DNA of 64,000 nt, taken from positions 248,001-312,000 of the forward strand of contig NZ_JAQMWP010000010.1 in assembly GCF_030403745.1 (NCBI RefSeq), given 5' to 3'. Below the pieces are notes generated by a model that was given only the letters and a program-made list of their open reading frames with translations, searched no databases and had not been told where the DNA came from. A program made the translations under genes and the position numbers. Source of the stretch: Streptomyces sp. S.PB5 (GTDB lineage: Bacteria; Actinomycetota; Actinomycetes; Streptomycetales; Streptomycetaceae). Positions 7,313 through 15,884 of the stretch are shown here, piece after piece; the stretch's first letter is position 1; each line of letters opens with the position of its first letter.

Positions 7313-9982
7313 ATGACAGTCCATCGGTGGCGGCCCCGGAAGGGGGCTGCCGGGCCCGCGAAGGAAGCGGATGTCCCCTTCGCGGTGACCCGGATCAGTC
7401 CCCAGGCCCAGCGGGCGGCGCAGCGGGTGTTCGCGTCGGGCTGGGTCACCACCGGGCACGAGACGGAGCTGTTCGAGGAGGAGTTCGCCGCGTACGTCGG
7501 CGCCCAACGGGCGATTGCGGTGAGTTCCTGTACCGCAGCCCTGGAACTGGCGCTGCGCGGGCTGAAGCTGCCGACCGGCGGCAGGGTCCTGATCCCGGCG
7601 GTGACGTTCTGCGGCGCGGCCCACGCGATTCTGCACGCCGGTCTGGTGCCTGTGCTCGTCGACGTCGATCCGCGCACCGGGCTCGCGACGCCCGCCTCCG
7701 TCGCCCGAGCCGCCCGGGCCTGCGGCTGCCCGCAGGCCATGGTGGTCCTGCACTACGGCGGCGCCCCGGCGCCCGTGGCCGAACTCGCCGAAGCGGCCCG
7801 GCTGCCCCTCACCCATGTGATCGAGGACGCCGCCCACGCCCTGGGCACCTCGGTCGGCGACCGAGCCGTCGGCGCGCTGTCCCGAGCCGCCTGCTTCAGC
7901 TTCTACGCCACCAAGAACCTGCCCATCGGTGAGGGGGGCATGATCACCACCGCCGACGGGGACTTCGCCGACCGGATTCGCCGCGCGAGGCTCCACGGCA
8001 TGTCCGCCGACGCCTGGCGGCGGAACCTGACCGGGAGCACCTGGCGGTATTCCGTCGAGGAGGCGGGCCTCAAGGCGAACATGACGGATGTACAGGCCGC
8101 CGTGGGGAGGGCCCAGCTGCGCCACCTCGACAGCTGGCAGCAGGTGCGGCACACCCTGTCCACGCGCTACGACACGGCCCTCTCGGCCGTCGGCGGGCTC
8201 GAACCGCTGGACGTCCCACCCGGCGGGACGCACGCACGTCATCTGTATGTGGTGCGTGTACTGGAGGAGTTCGGGACCGGCCGGGACGAGGTCGTCGACC
8301 GCTTGGCGGAACGGGGCGTCGGCACCTCCGTCCACTTCATCCCGTTGCACCACATGCCGTACTTCCAGCGCGCCGCGATCGTCCCGCCCGGCGGGCTGCC
8401 AGGAGCGGACGCGCTGTTCCCGCAGCTGCTGTCGCTGCCCCTGTACCCGGCGCTGGCCGAGGACGCCGTCGACCGTGTCTGTGCAGAACTGGCCCGGCTC
8501 GCCGCCCGGCCCGTGCCGCACCGGCGTCCCACCGGGCTGCGCACCCTGGTCATCGGAGCCGGTGAGGCGGGCCGGGCGCTCGCCCGGGACCTGGCGCGGG
8601 CACCGGAGTTCGGCCTGGAGCCGCTCGGCTTCCTCGACGACGATCCGGCCAAGCGGGAGGCCGGCGGTCTGCCGGTGCTGGGGAAGCTGGACGAAACCGG
8701 CGCCAGCGTGCTCGAGCACCGGATCGAGGCGGTCGTCGTGGCGATACCCGGCCTGGTCCCGGGCCGCTTCCGTCGCGTGGCGCGGGCCGCCGAGGCGGCA
8801 GGTGCCAGTGTGCGCTACCTGCCGTCGTTCATCGCGGCGCTCCGGCGTGACGTGGTCGGCTCCGACCTGCGAGAGCTGGACGTGAGCGAGCTGATCGGCC
8901 GCGCCGAGATGCATGTGGTCAGCCCCGAGGCACGTTCGGTGGTCGCGGGCCGCCGGGTACTGGTCACCGGGGCGGGCGGCTCCATCGGCAGTGAACTGTG
9001 CCATCAGGTACGCGCTTTCGGCCCGAACCGGCTCTTCCTGCTCGACCACGACGAGTCCAACCTGCACCGGCTGCAACTGGAGCTCTACGGCGATGCCCTG
9101 TGCAGCGACGACATCGTCATCTCCGACATCCGCGACCGCCGCCGCATCGACCAGGTCTTCCGTGAACTGCGCCCCGAGGTCGTCTTCCACGCGGCGGCGC
9201 ACAAGCATCTGCCACTCCTCGAACTGCACCCCTGTGAAGGCGTGAAGTCGAATGTGCGCGGCACGGAGAACCTGGTCCGCGCCGCTGCGGCCGTCGGAAC
9301 CGGACGGTTCGTACTGATCTCCACGGACAAGGCCGCCGACCCGGTGTCCGTGCTCGGAGCCACGAAACGCCTGGCCGAGCTCATCGTGCGGGGCGCGCAG
9401 CAGCACGCTCCTCAGGGGACCGTCTTCACGGCGGTCCGGTTCGGCAACGTCCTCGGCAGCCGAGGCTCGCTGCTCTCGGTGGTGGCCGAACAACTGGGCA
9501 CAGGGTCCCCGGTGACCGTGACCCACCCCGACGTGACCCGGTTCTTCATGACCGTCGAGGAGGCCGTCGGGCTGGTGCTCGAGGCGGCCCGCATGGCCCG
9601 GGGCGGAGAAGTGTTCGTCCTGGACATGAGCAGTCCGGTGCGGATCGTGGACCTCGTCCGCAAGTTCGCCCGCTCGGTGCATGTGCCCGATGTCGACATC
9701 CGCTTCACCGGACTGCGGCCGGGGGAGAAGCTCAACGAGACCCTGTTCTCCGCCCAGGAACGGCACACCCCCACTGCACACCCCAGGATCCTCGCGGCGA
9801 CCCCCACATCCCACGCCGACAGCGCGACCGTACGACTCCCCGCCCTGTACGGTGCGGCGGAACGCAACGACGCGCAAGAGGTGCGTCGTGCCCTCGCCGA
9901 GCTCCTGCCCGGGTTCCCCGCGACCCAGCCGGACGAGCGGAATCCCGCGGCCCTGACCGCCCCTTACCCGGACGACTTCTGA
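7313..9982 (+). CDS. DegT/DnrJ aminotransferase fused to CapD/WbpM-type nucleotide-sugar dehydratase
   Basis: An 889-residue two-enzyme protein. Residues about 20-400 form a DegT/DnrJ/EryC1 sugar aminotransferase with the PLP lysine at K201 (SFYATKNLPIGEGG). Residues about 405-530 form a Rossmann segment starting LRTLVIGAGEAGRALARDL, as in the cytosolic part of WbpM/CapD proteins. Residues about 540-860 form the 4,6-dehydratase/epimerase domain with the NAD motif LVTGAGGSIGSE near 550 and the active-site stretch ISTDKAADPVSVLGATKRLAE near 670, where the usual Met/Tyr is Leu. The membrane helices of full-length WbpM are absent. Together the domains would make a 4-keto-6-deoxy and then 4-amino-4,6-dideoxy nucleotide sugar in one chain. 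ATG 7313 follows GGGGAG by 6 bases. The LCP gene follows with a TGATG overlap. Confidence 0.92.
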   Translation: MTVHRWRPRKGAAGPAKEADVPFAVTRISPQAQRAAQRVFASGWVTTGHETELFEEEFAAYVGAQRAIAVSSCTAALELALRGLKLPTGGRVLIPAVTFCGAAHAILHAGLVPVLVDVDPRTGLATPASVARAARACGCPQAMVVLHYGGAPAPVAELAEAARLPLTHVIEDAAHALGTSVGDRAVGALSRAACFSFYATKNLPIGEGGMITTADGDFADRIRRARLHGMSADAWRRNLTGSTWRYSVEEAGLKANMTDVQAAVGRAQLRHLDSWQQVRHTLSTRYDTALSAVGGLEPLDVPPGGTHARHLYVVRVLEEFGTGRDEVVDRLAERGVGTSVHFIPLHHMPYFQRAAIVPPGGLPGADALFPQLLSLPLYPALAEDAVDRVCAELARLAARPVPHRRPTGLRTLVIGAGEAGRALARDLARAPEFGLEPLGFLDDDPAKREAGGLPVLGKLDETGASVLEHRIEAVVVAIPGLVPGRFRRVARAAEAAGASVRYLPSFIAALRRDVVGSDLRELDVSELIGRAEMHVVSPEARSVVAGRRVLVTGAGGSIGSELCHQVRAFGPNRLFLLDHDESNLHRLQLELYGDALCSDDIVISDIRDRRRIDQVFRELRPEVVFHAAAHKHLPLLELHPCEGVKSNVRGTENLVRAAAAVGTGRFVLISTDKAADPVSVLGATKRLAELIVRGAQQHAPQGTVFTAVRFGNVLGSRGSLLSVVAEQLGTGSPVTVTHPDVTRFFMTVEEAVGLVLEAARMARGGEVFVLDMSSPVRIVDLVRKFARSVHVPDVDIRFTGLRPGEKLNETLFSAQERHTPTAHPRILAATPTSHADSATVRLPALYGAAERNDAQEVRRALAELLPGFPATQPDERNPAALTAPYPDDF

Positions 9983-11004
9983 TGTCCGCGCGGCACGGCT
10001 GGCCGGGTTGGCAACCCAGACAGCGCTTCGGGAAACGCCACCGTCTCGTCCGGGCCGTGCTGCTGACCGGTCTCGCCCTCGTCCTGGCCGTGGTCGGGCT
10101 GGGCGCCGGTGCCGTGTGGTGGGGCACCGATCACTACGGCGACCAGGTCACCCGTATCCCCGATGCCTTCCCCTCCGGCCCGCGTCCGTTCAGACCCGCG
10201 TCCCACGACGGAGGTACGACCTTCCTGCTGGCCGGAGTCGACAGCCGCTCGCAGCGGCCGACCACCGGAAGCGATGCGACGGCCCGGCTGTGGAGGTACG
10301 GAGCACAACGCAGCGACACCCTGATGCTGGTCCATCTGAGCGCCGACAAGCACCGGACCTATGTGATGTCCCTCCCCAGGGACAGCTGGGTCCCCATCCC
10401 CGGCCACGGCTCGGCGAAGGTCAATGCCGCGTTCTCCTGGGGCGGTCCAGCCCTGCTCGTACAGACGGTCGAGCAGCTGACGAGGGTGCGTGTCGACCAC
10501 TTCGGTGTCATCGACTGGCACGGCTTCAAGGCGCTGACCGACGCCGTCGGCGGGGTGCCCATCACCGTGCCCGAGGATTCCTACGACCCCGTACTGGAGC
10601 GGCACTTCACGGCCGGCACCCACGTCATGCACGGGGAAGAGGCACTGGCCTACGTCCGGCAGCGCCACGGTGTGCCCGGCGGCGAACTGGACCGGATCAA
10701 GCACCAGCAGCAGTTCCTGCGCAGCCTGATGACCGAGATACGCAGCGAGGTCGGTCTCACCGACCCGTTCGGCACCGCCAGGATGCTCGACGCCGTCACC
10801 CGCGCTGTGAGCGTGGACGACCGGATGTCCAACGGTGATCTGCGCGATCTGTTGCTCGGGCTACGGCACCTGGACGCCTCCGACACCACCTTCACCATCG
10901 CGCCGATCGTCCGATCGGAGATGATCCGGGGCCAGTACGCCCTGATCCTGGACACGGCGGAGCTGCGGGCGCGGTGGCGGACGGTGCAGAACGACGGAAG
11001 CTGA
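9982..11004 (+). CDS. LytR-CpsA-Psr (LCP) family glycopolymer transferase
   Basis: A 340-residue LCP protein: short basic cytoplasmic tail, one membrane helix at about residues 22-45 (LVRAVLLTGLALVLAVVGLGAGAVWWG), then the extracellular LCP domain with TFLLAGVDSRS, the lipid-pyrophosphate-binding RSDTLMLVHLSADKHRTYVMSLPRDSWV and the late DRIKHQQQFLRSL motif. LCP enzymes transfer undecaprenyl-linked glycopolymers to peptidoglycan or other envelope acceptors. The start overlaps the stop of the fusion gene (TGATG). It is likely the attachment step for the polymer of this locus. Its last 113 bp overlap, on the opposite strand, the 3' end of the sugar-phosphate transferase gene. Confidence 0.94.
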   Translation: MSARHGWPGWQPRQRFGKRHRLVRAVLLTGLALVLAVVGLGAGAVWWGTDHYGDQVTRIPDAFPSGPRPFRPASHDGGTTFLLAGVDSRSQRPTTGSDATARLWRYGAQRSDTLMLVHLSADKHRTYVMSLPRDSWVPIPGHGSAKVNAAFSWGGPALLVQTVEQLTRVRVDHFGVIDWHGFKALTDAVGGVPITVPEDSYDPVLERHFTAGTHVMHGEEALAYVRQRHGVPGGELDRIKHQQQFLRSLMTEIRSEVGLTDPFGTARMLDAVTRAVSVDDRMSNGDLRDLLLGLRHLDASDTTFTIAPIVRSEMIRGQYALILDTAELRARWRTVQNDGS

Positions 11005-11620
11005 CGAGGACCGCCTCCGCCACCAGGTGCACGTCGGTGCCGAACCGTCGGTCGCGCAGGTAGGCGATGTCCAGGGCGAGCTTGGTGTGCAACTGTGACT
11101 GCACGTAGCGCTCCTCGGCGCGCGCGGCGTCGTCGAGTTCGGTGCCGCGCCCGGCCACGTACAGTGCGCCGGGGCCGATGATGCCGGGGCGCACGTCCAG
11201 CAACCGCAGCTCCTGTGAGGTGTAGTACGGAAGGAAGCGCTCCACCTCAGGACGTGGTCCGACCAGGGTCATGTCGCCGCGCAACAGGTTGATCAGCTGC
11301 GGGAGTTCGTCGAGGTGGCTTCGGCGCAGCCACCGGCCCACGGAAGTGGTCCTGGGGTCGGCGTCTGCGGTGACCGCGGGGCCCGCGCGATCGGCTCCGA
11401 CCACCATGGAACGGAACTTGAGGATGGTGAACGGGCGCAGCCCACGGCCGACCCGCCACTGGCGGTACACCGCGGGCCCGCGGCTGGTGCTCCGTACCAG
11501 CACGGCCAGCATCGCCATCGGCACCAGCAGCGTCGGCAGCAGCACCAGTGCGACGACGATGTCCACGGCACGCCGCAGTCGGGTGTCTGCGTGCAGTCCC
11601 GGCAGGTGTCTCACGATCAC
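10892..11620 (-). CDS. Initiating sugar-phosphate transferase (bacterial sugar transferase family)
   Basis: A 242-residue polyprenyl-phosphate sugar-1-phosphate transferase of the small, PglC-like type: one N-terminal membrane segment (VDIVVALVLLPTLLVPMAMLAVLV), then KFRSM, the catalytic SHLDELPQLINLLRGDM and GPRPEVE motifs. It starts repeat-unit assembly by loading the first sugar phosphate on undecaprenyl phosphate at the inner membrane face. GTG 11620 overlaps the PIG-L stop (GTGA). The recognisable domain ends near residue 210 (LVSFRR); the last 30 residues, rich in Ser, Pro and Gly, are a run-on antisense to the LCP gene. It is the last gene of the leftward operon that begins at 22110. 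Confidence 0.93.
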   Translation of the reverse strand: MIVRHLPGLHADTRLRRAVDIVVALVLLPTLLVPMAMLAVLVRSTSRGPAVYRQWRVGRGLRPFTILKFRSMVVGADRAGPAVTADADPRTTSVGRWLRRSHLDELPQLINLLRGDMTLVGPRPEVERFLPYYTSQELRLLDVRPGIIGPGALYVAGRGTELDDAARAEERYVQSQLHTKLALDIAYLRDRRFGTDVHLVAEAVLVSFRRSAPSATAPAAPPCPGSGRTGPGSSPIGRSARW

Positions 11621-12279
11621 AGCACCTCCCGCAGTACCTGGAACGGCTCGACCGCCGGACGGCCCACCCGGCTGCCCCAGTAGGCGGCCCGTTCCCGAAG
11701 CGCGTGCAGCGACCTCGGATGCGGAGGATCGCGCAGCTCGGTCTCGTAACAGCTCATCGCCCCGAGCTTGTCGTCGAGGGTGCGGGTGACATCGACGTAG
11801 AGAGACGGAGAGAACGGACGTTCGGCCGACCAGCCCCACTCCGTGGACGACGGCGTCTCGAAAACGGCGAACCTGCGCAGGCTCGGCAGCACATAGGGGC
11901 GGCAGGCGGTCCAGGCGGCACGGGCGACGACGCCGTGATCGGTGTTCACATCGCCGGGGAAGTGTGTGTAGACCAGGTCCGGGCGCAGCCCGTCCACCAC
12001 CGTCTCCACCCGCTGGACCACCTCGATCAGGGGGAGTGTGTCCAGGCGCTGGTCCGGCAGCGACCACAGCTCCAGCGAGGCGAGGCCGAGAACCTGCGCC
12101 GCGCGGCGCGCCGACTTGGACAACTCCTCCGCGAGCCCCTCCCGGTAGCGGCTCGAGGCTCCCTCGGCGAACACGACGGCATGGACGGCGTCACCTTCCC
12201 GGACATGGCGGGCCAGGGTGGCACCGACGCCGAGGACTTCGTCGTCGGGGTGAGCGGCCAGCACGAGGACGGTGCTCAT
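11617..12279 (-). CDS. PIG-L family deacetylase
   Basis: A 220-residue LmbE/PIG-L zinc hydrolase. The zinc motif AAHPDDEVLG is at residues 8-17, and the distal histidine motif is THFPGDVNTDHGVVARA. The family removes N-acetyl groups from GlcNAc-type sugars (mycothiol, teicoplanin, GPI pathways). Here it sits with ATGA overlaps between a formyltransferase and the initiating transferase, so the substrate is probably an N-acetyl amino sugar of the repeat unit, as nucleotide sugar or lipid-linked intermediate. It could also remove an acetyl group to free the amine that the neighbouring enzyme formylates; that link is inference from adjacency. Confidence 0.9.
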   Translation of the reverse strand: MSTVLVLAAHPDDEVLGVGATLARHVREGDAVHAVVFAEGASSRYREGLAEELSKSARRAAQVLGLASLELWSLPDQRLDTLPLIEVVQRVETVVDGLRPDLVYTHFPGDVNTDHGVVARAAWTACRPYVLPSLRRFAVFETPSSTEWGWSAERPFSPSLYVDVTRTLDDKLGAMSCYETELRDPPHPRSLHALRERAAYWGSRVGRPAVEPFQVLREVL

Positions 12280-13316
12280 CGTGTCGCCCCCAGGGGGCGT
12301 GGCCCTTCGCCCAGCACCCAGCGGGACACCGCCGGAGGTACCGCCGCGAAACGAGCCCCGGGCAGCACACCGACCCGGCGCGACCACCGGTCCGCGGGGC
12401 CCGGCGGACCGGCCCGGTCGCTCATCTCGGTGACCACGACACTGCCGCCGCGCGTGGCGATCCGCACACCGCCGGATTCCACGGCGAGCACCTGGCCGGG
12501 CGGTCCGGCAGGCTCGTCGTCGCCGGGCGGACGGGTACGCCAGATCATCACGCGCTCACCGTCCAGCACGCCGAACGCTCCCGGGTACGGCGAGGTCAGT
12601 GCCCGCACCCAGTCGTGCACCGCGGACGCCGGACGGTCCCAGTCGATGACGCCCATGCCAGGAGTGCGGCGTGGCAGCACATCGCCCGCGGCGGGGTCCT
12701 GCGGTCGTCGCGGCGCCGTACCGGTGAGCAGGCCGGGAAGGTGCGCGAGCAGCATCTCGGCACCCGCCCGGGCGACCCGGTCGTACACGCTGCCGCAGGT
12801 GTCCTCGGGGCCGATGGACAGCGTTCGCTGATCCACGATGTCCCCGGTGTCCGCCCCGGGGTCGAGCATCATCATCGTGTTGCCGGTGACCTTCTCGCCG
12901 CGCAGGATCGCCCAGTTCACCGGTGCCCGTCCGCGGTGGCGCGGCAGCAGGGACGCGTGGAAGCCGACGCAGCCGTGGCGTGGCACGGACAGCAGCTCGG
13001 GCCCGAGCAGCCTGGTCCAGCCGACGACCACCAGCAGGTCCGGGTCCGAAGCACGGATCCGTGCCCGCACCGCGGGCGTGTCGAGGTCGGTCTCGCGCAG
13101 GACGGGTACGCCGGCGGCCCGGGCCGCGGCCGAGAGATCTGCGGCGCCCGCCAGCCTGCACAGGTCCTCGTCAGGTGGGGTGATCACCGTCGTGAGGCGG
13201 ACCAGCGGTGAGTGGAGCAGGGCGCTCAGCGCCGCCCGGGCCTCGTGCACGGCGCCGATGAGGACGACGCGGCCGGGCGGGTGCGCGGAGGCGGGACGAA
13301 CGGATGCCGTACGCAT
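12276..13316 (-). CDS. Sugar N-formyltransferase (Fmt-like)
   Basis: A 346-residue protein with the formyltransferase N-domain (about residues 15-200) and an Fmt-type C-terminal domain. Active-site segments are GFHASLLPRHRGRAPVNWAI and MLDPGADTGDI, so the catalytic His and Asp are kept, but the Asn two residues before the His in methionyl-tRNA formyltransferase is Gly here. The donor would be 10-formyl-tetrahydrofolate. In a polysaccharide operon next to a PIG-L deacetylase and with an aminotransferase in the locus, a sugar amine is the likely acceptor, not initiator tRNA. ATG 13316 has GAAGGA upstream. The flippase gene overlaps its first 146 bp in another frame. Confidence 0.88.
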   Translation of the reverse strand: MRTASVRPASAHPPGRVVLIGAVHEARAALSALLHSPLVRLTTVITPPDEDLCRLAGAADLSAAARAAGVPVLRETDLDTPAVRARIRASDPDLLVVVGWTRLLGPELLSVPRHGCVGFHASLLPRHRGRAPVNWAILRGEKVTGNTMMMLDPGADTGDIVDQRTLSIGPEDTCGSVYDRVARAGAEMLLAHLPGLLTGTAPRRPQDPAAGDVLPRRTPGMGVIDWDRPASAVHDWVRALTSPYPGAFGVLDGERVMIWRTRPPGDDEPAGPPGQVLAVESGGVRIATRGGSVVVTEMSDRAGPPGPADRWSRRVGVLPGARFAAVPPAVSRWVLGEGPRPLGATR

Positions 13317-14580
13317 GGTGATTCCTTCGGGATCGGGTCACGGCCCAGGTCAGGGTCACCGCCACCACGGCGGTGACCAGGTACGAGGCACTGGACGCCA
13401 CCGCCGCTCCGACCGCCCCGAACCGCGGGATGAGCAGCACGTCCAGGACGACGGTCACAGCGACACCGGCACCCATGGCACAGGAGGTGAGCCCGGGCCG
13501 GCCGACGCCGTACAGATAGGCGGTGCACACGGCCGTCGCACCCTCGAAGGCCAGGCCGCCGAGCAGGATGCAGGCAGGGAGCACCGCGGCGGAGAAGGCC
13601 GGGCCGTACAACAGCGGCAGGACGAGCGCGGCGGCGCCCAGCAGGAGCGGGACCGGCGCGGCGGTCACGGCGAGGGCGCGCGGAAGCATACGGCGCATCT
13701 CCTGGCCGGCCAGCAGTGGGCCGTCCCGTGCGAACCGGGGGTACAGCACGTAGTGCACCGCAACAGCGGGCAGCCGGACCAGCTCGGCGAACTTCGAGGC
13801 GACGGCGTACACGCCGAGCACCGCGGGGCCGGACAGCGCACCCACGGCGAGAAAGTCCAACCGGAGGTTGACCAGCAGCAGCAGGTTGCCCAACTGCCCA
13901 CGGGCGCCGTAGCGCAGTACCTCCGCGGCCAGGGGGGCCGACGGACGGCCCCAGCGGTGTCCGAACCCGGTGCGCACCAGCCGGCCCAACGAGGTCGCGG
14001 TGGCGGCCACCCCGCCTCCGAGCAGTCCGGCGACCACCGCATCGGTGTCCCGCAACCCGGTCAGCAGGGCAAGCCCGTAGGCGGGCAGGAAGAGAAACTC
14101 CTCCGCGACGATGACCAGATCGGCCCCCGGCATGTCGGCCCGGCCCTGGCAGCAGGCCTTGCCCCACACCGTGAGCAGCTGGGTGAGCACGGTGACCGCG
14201 ACGAGGGTCAGCTGCCACCGCGGAACGTCGGGGAAGAAGCCGTCGAGCAAGGGGACCATGGCAAGCCACACCAGGGCGCCGGCCGTCGAGCCGACGGCGG
14301 CGAGCAGTGCCAGTGTCGGTCGCAGCCGGGGATCGTCGCGCAGCTCCCCCGCGAGGTAGTAGGCACTCGCCAGCGGCAGCCCACAGCTGACCACGACACC
14401 GGTCAGCCACGGCAGCACCCGCAGCAGCGCGTATCCGCCCAGTACCTCGGGGCCGGACAGCCGGGCGACGAGCAGACCGGAGAGGAAGACCAGGAACACC
14501 GCACATCCCTGCGCCGCCAGGTTGCCGGCCATGGTGCGCGGCCCCAGCTCCGGGCTTCGCTGCTCGGCCGCGGCCTTCAT
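13171..14580 (-). CDS. Wzx-like lipid-linked oligosaccharide flippase
   Basis: A 469-residue MATE/MOP-type membrane protein with about 12 to 14 hydrophobic segments, beginning MAGNLAAQGCAVFLVFLSGLLVARLSGPEVLGGY, the usual first helix and loop of polysaccharide biosynthesis flippases. It would move undecaprenyl-linked repeat units across the membrane. The start overlaps the polymerase stop (ATGA). Hydrophobic sequence ends near residue 420; the last 48 codons are arginine- and proline-rich and overlap the formyltransferase start by 146 bp, probably because no stop occurs in that frame. Confidence 0.9.
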   Translation of the reverse strand: MKAAAEQRSPELGPRTMAGNLAAQGCAVFLVFLSGLLVARLSGPEVLGGYALLRVLPWLTGVVVSCGLPLASAYYLAGELRDDPRLRPTLALLAAVGSTAGALVWLAMVPLLDGFFPDVPRWQLTLVAVTVLTQLLTVWGKACCQGRADMPGADLVIVAEEFLFLPAYGLALLTGLRDTDAVVAGLLGGGVAATATSLGRLVRTGFGHRWGRPSAPLAAEVLRYGARGQLGNLLLLVNLRLDFLAVGALSGPAVLGVYAVASKFAELVRLPAVAVHYVLYPRFARDGPLLAGQEMRRMLPRALAVTAAPVPLLLGAAALVLPLLYGPAFSAAVLPACILLGGLAFEGATAVCTAYLYGVGRPGLTSCAMGAGVAVTVVLDVLLIPRFGAVGAAVASSASYLVTAVVAVTLTWAVTRSRRNHHAYGIRSSRLRAPARPRRPHRRRARGPGGAERPAPLTAGPPHDGDHPT

Positions 14581-15884
14581 GGCGGGTCCTTCTCAGGAGC
14601 GGACGCGAGGACGGCCACCAGCGCCAGCAGCACCCAGAGGAAGCGGAAGTGCAGAACCTCGTAGTAGGCGGCGGCCACGGCGAGCGCCAGCAGGGCCGCG
14701 ACCAGCCCGGCAGGCCGGGGTACCTCGGCTGCGAAGCGGCTTTCCGGCGGTGCGCGCAGCGCGCGGGAAGCCCGCCAAGCCGCGGACGCCACCAGAAGCA
14801 GCAGTGCCACCGCGCCGAGCGGTCCGCGCTCGACGAGGGCCGCGAGGTAGTCGTCGTGGGCCTCCTTGGCGTACGGGAACTGCTGGTCCTCGAAGAGCTG
14901 CTTCGTCGTACCGGGACCCGAACCCGTCAGCCACTGCTGGTCGTACAACTGGAAGCTCTCCCGCACCAGCGTGCCGCGCTGTTCGGTGCTGGCCCCGCTC
15001 CGACCGAGCGTGTTCACCAGCAAGGAATGGTCGGACTGCCGCGCCCGGTCCTGGACATCGGCGAGGTCGGCCGCCCTGAGCGCGCCGCCGGCCGCGAGGG
15101 CGACGAGCAGGACGACGGCGGTCGCCGCGGCCGGACCGCTCGTGCGGTAGGCCCGGTGCGCGGTGAGGAAGACCAGGGCGACGGCCAGTTCGAGGATGCC
15201 GCCGTTCGACTGGCTGAGCAGCAGCGCCCAGAGCAGGACCGCATAGCCGTACCAGCGCAGCAGCCAGGAACGCGGACGCTGGGCGGCGTGCACCATGAGG
15301 AGTGACACCACCCAGTACGTGGCGGCGTAGTTGGGGTCGCCCAGGGTGAACAGCTTCCGGTCTCCCTCGGTGGGGCTGATCCCCTCGATCGCAGTGAGAT
15401 GCAGGAAGCCGGCGGCCACCAGGACCGACGCCCAGACCACGGCCGCGTACGCGAACGACGCGGTGAGCAGCCGCAGGACACCGGGCCGACGCGCGATGTT
15501 GTACAGCGCCACACACCAGGCCAGCAGGAGAAGCTCCTTGGCGAGGTTCAGCAACGAGGTGAGGGGGAGTGGGCCCGCGAGGCCCGCCACCGCACCGCTC
15601 AGCAGCATCAGACCGCCCGCCAGGCAGTACGGCGCGCCGAGCCGTCGTCCGCAGGTCGCCGCCCACAGGACGCTGATCAGCACGGTGGCGAGGGTGAACA
15701 CGTCCACCGGAGAACTGTTGGCGGGGCCGGCGGGGCGCAGGATCGGCTGGAAGACCATCGCGGCACAGGCGACGAGCGCCACCGTTGCGGTGAGCGCCTC
15801 GTCCCGGGTGCGCTCCGGGGCGGAGGCGGCCGCGCTCATCTCGGTGTCGGCGCCTCCTCGGGCTGAGCCGGGCAGGGTGGTCAT
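14577..15884 (-). CDS. Wzy-like O-antigen polymerase/ligase family protein
   Basis: A 435-residue multi-spanning membrane protein with about ten hydrophobic segments and one large extracellular loop (roughly residues 265-345: DRARQSDHSLLVNTLGRSGASTEQ to AKEAHDDYLAALVERGPLG). The loop signature, a GSGPGT segment followed by EAHDDYLAALVERG, is characteristic of O-antigen ligase/polymerase proteins. In this locus it is the likely polymerase, since flippase and co-polymerase are present and LCP provides the ligation. ATG 15884 has GAGG upstream and overlaps the stop of the APH-like gene (ATGA). Confidence 0.88.
   Translation of the reverse strand: MTTLPGSARGGADTEMSAAASAPERTRDEALTATVALVACAAMVFQPILRPAGPANSSPVDVFTLATVLISVLWAATCGRRLGAPYCLAGGLMLLSGAVAGLAGPLPLTSLLNLAKELLLLAWCVALYNIARRPGVLRLLTASFAYAAVVWASVLVAAGFLHLTAIEGISPTEGDRKLFTLGDPNYAATYWVVSLLMVHAAQRPRSWLLRWYGYAVLLWALLLSQSNGGILELAVALVFLTAHRAYRTSGPAAATAVVLLVALAAGGALRAADLADVQDRARQSDHSLLVNTLGRSGASTEQRGTLVRESFQLYDQQWLTGSGPGTTKQLFEDQQFPYAKEAHDDYLAALVERGPLGAVALLLLVASAAWRASRALRAPPESRFAAEVPRPAGLVAALLALAVAAAYYEVLHFRFLWVLLALVAVLASAPEKDPP

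Noticed and set aside
12276..13316. Housekeeping methionyl-tRNA formyltransferase (fmt)
   Set aside because: It lies in a polysaccharide operon, lacks the catalytic Asn, and is not beside def or priA-type genes.
12838..14664. A 608-codon plus-strand frame opposite the flippase and formyltransferase genes
   Set aside because: Gln/Gly/His/Arg-rich composition and no motif; the minus strand shows full Wzx and formyltransferase homology.
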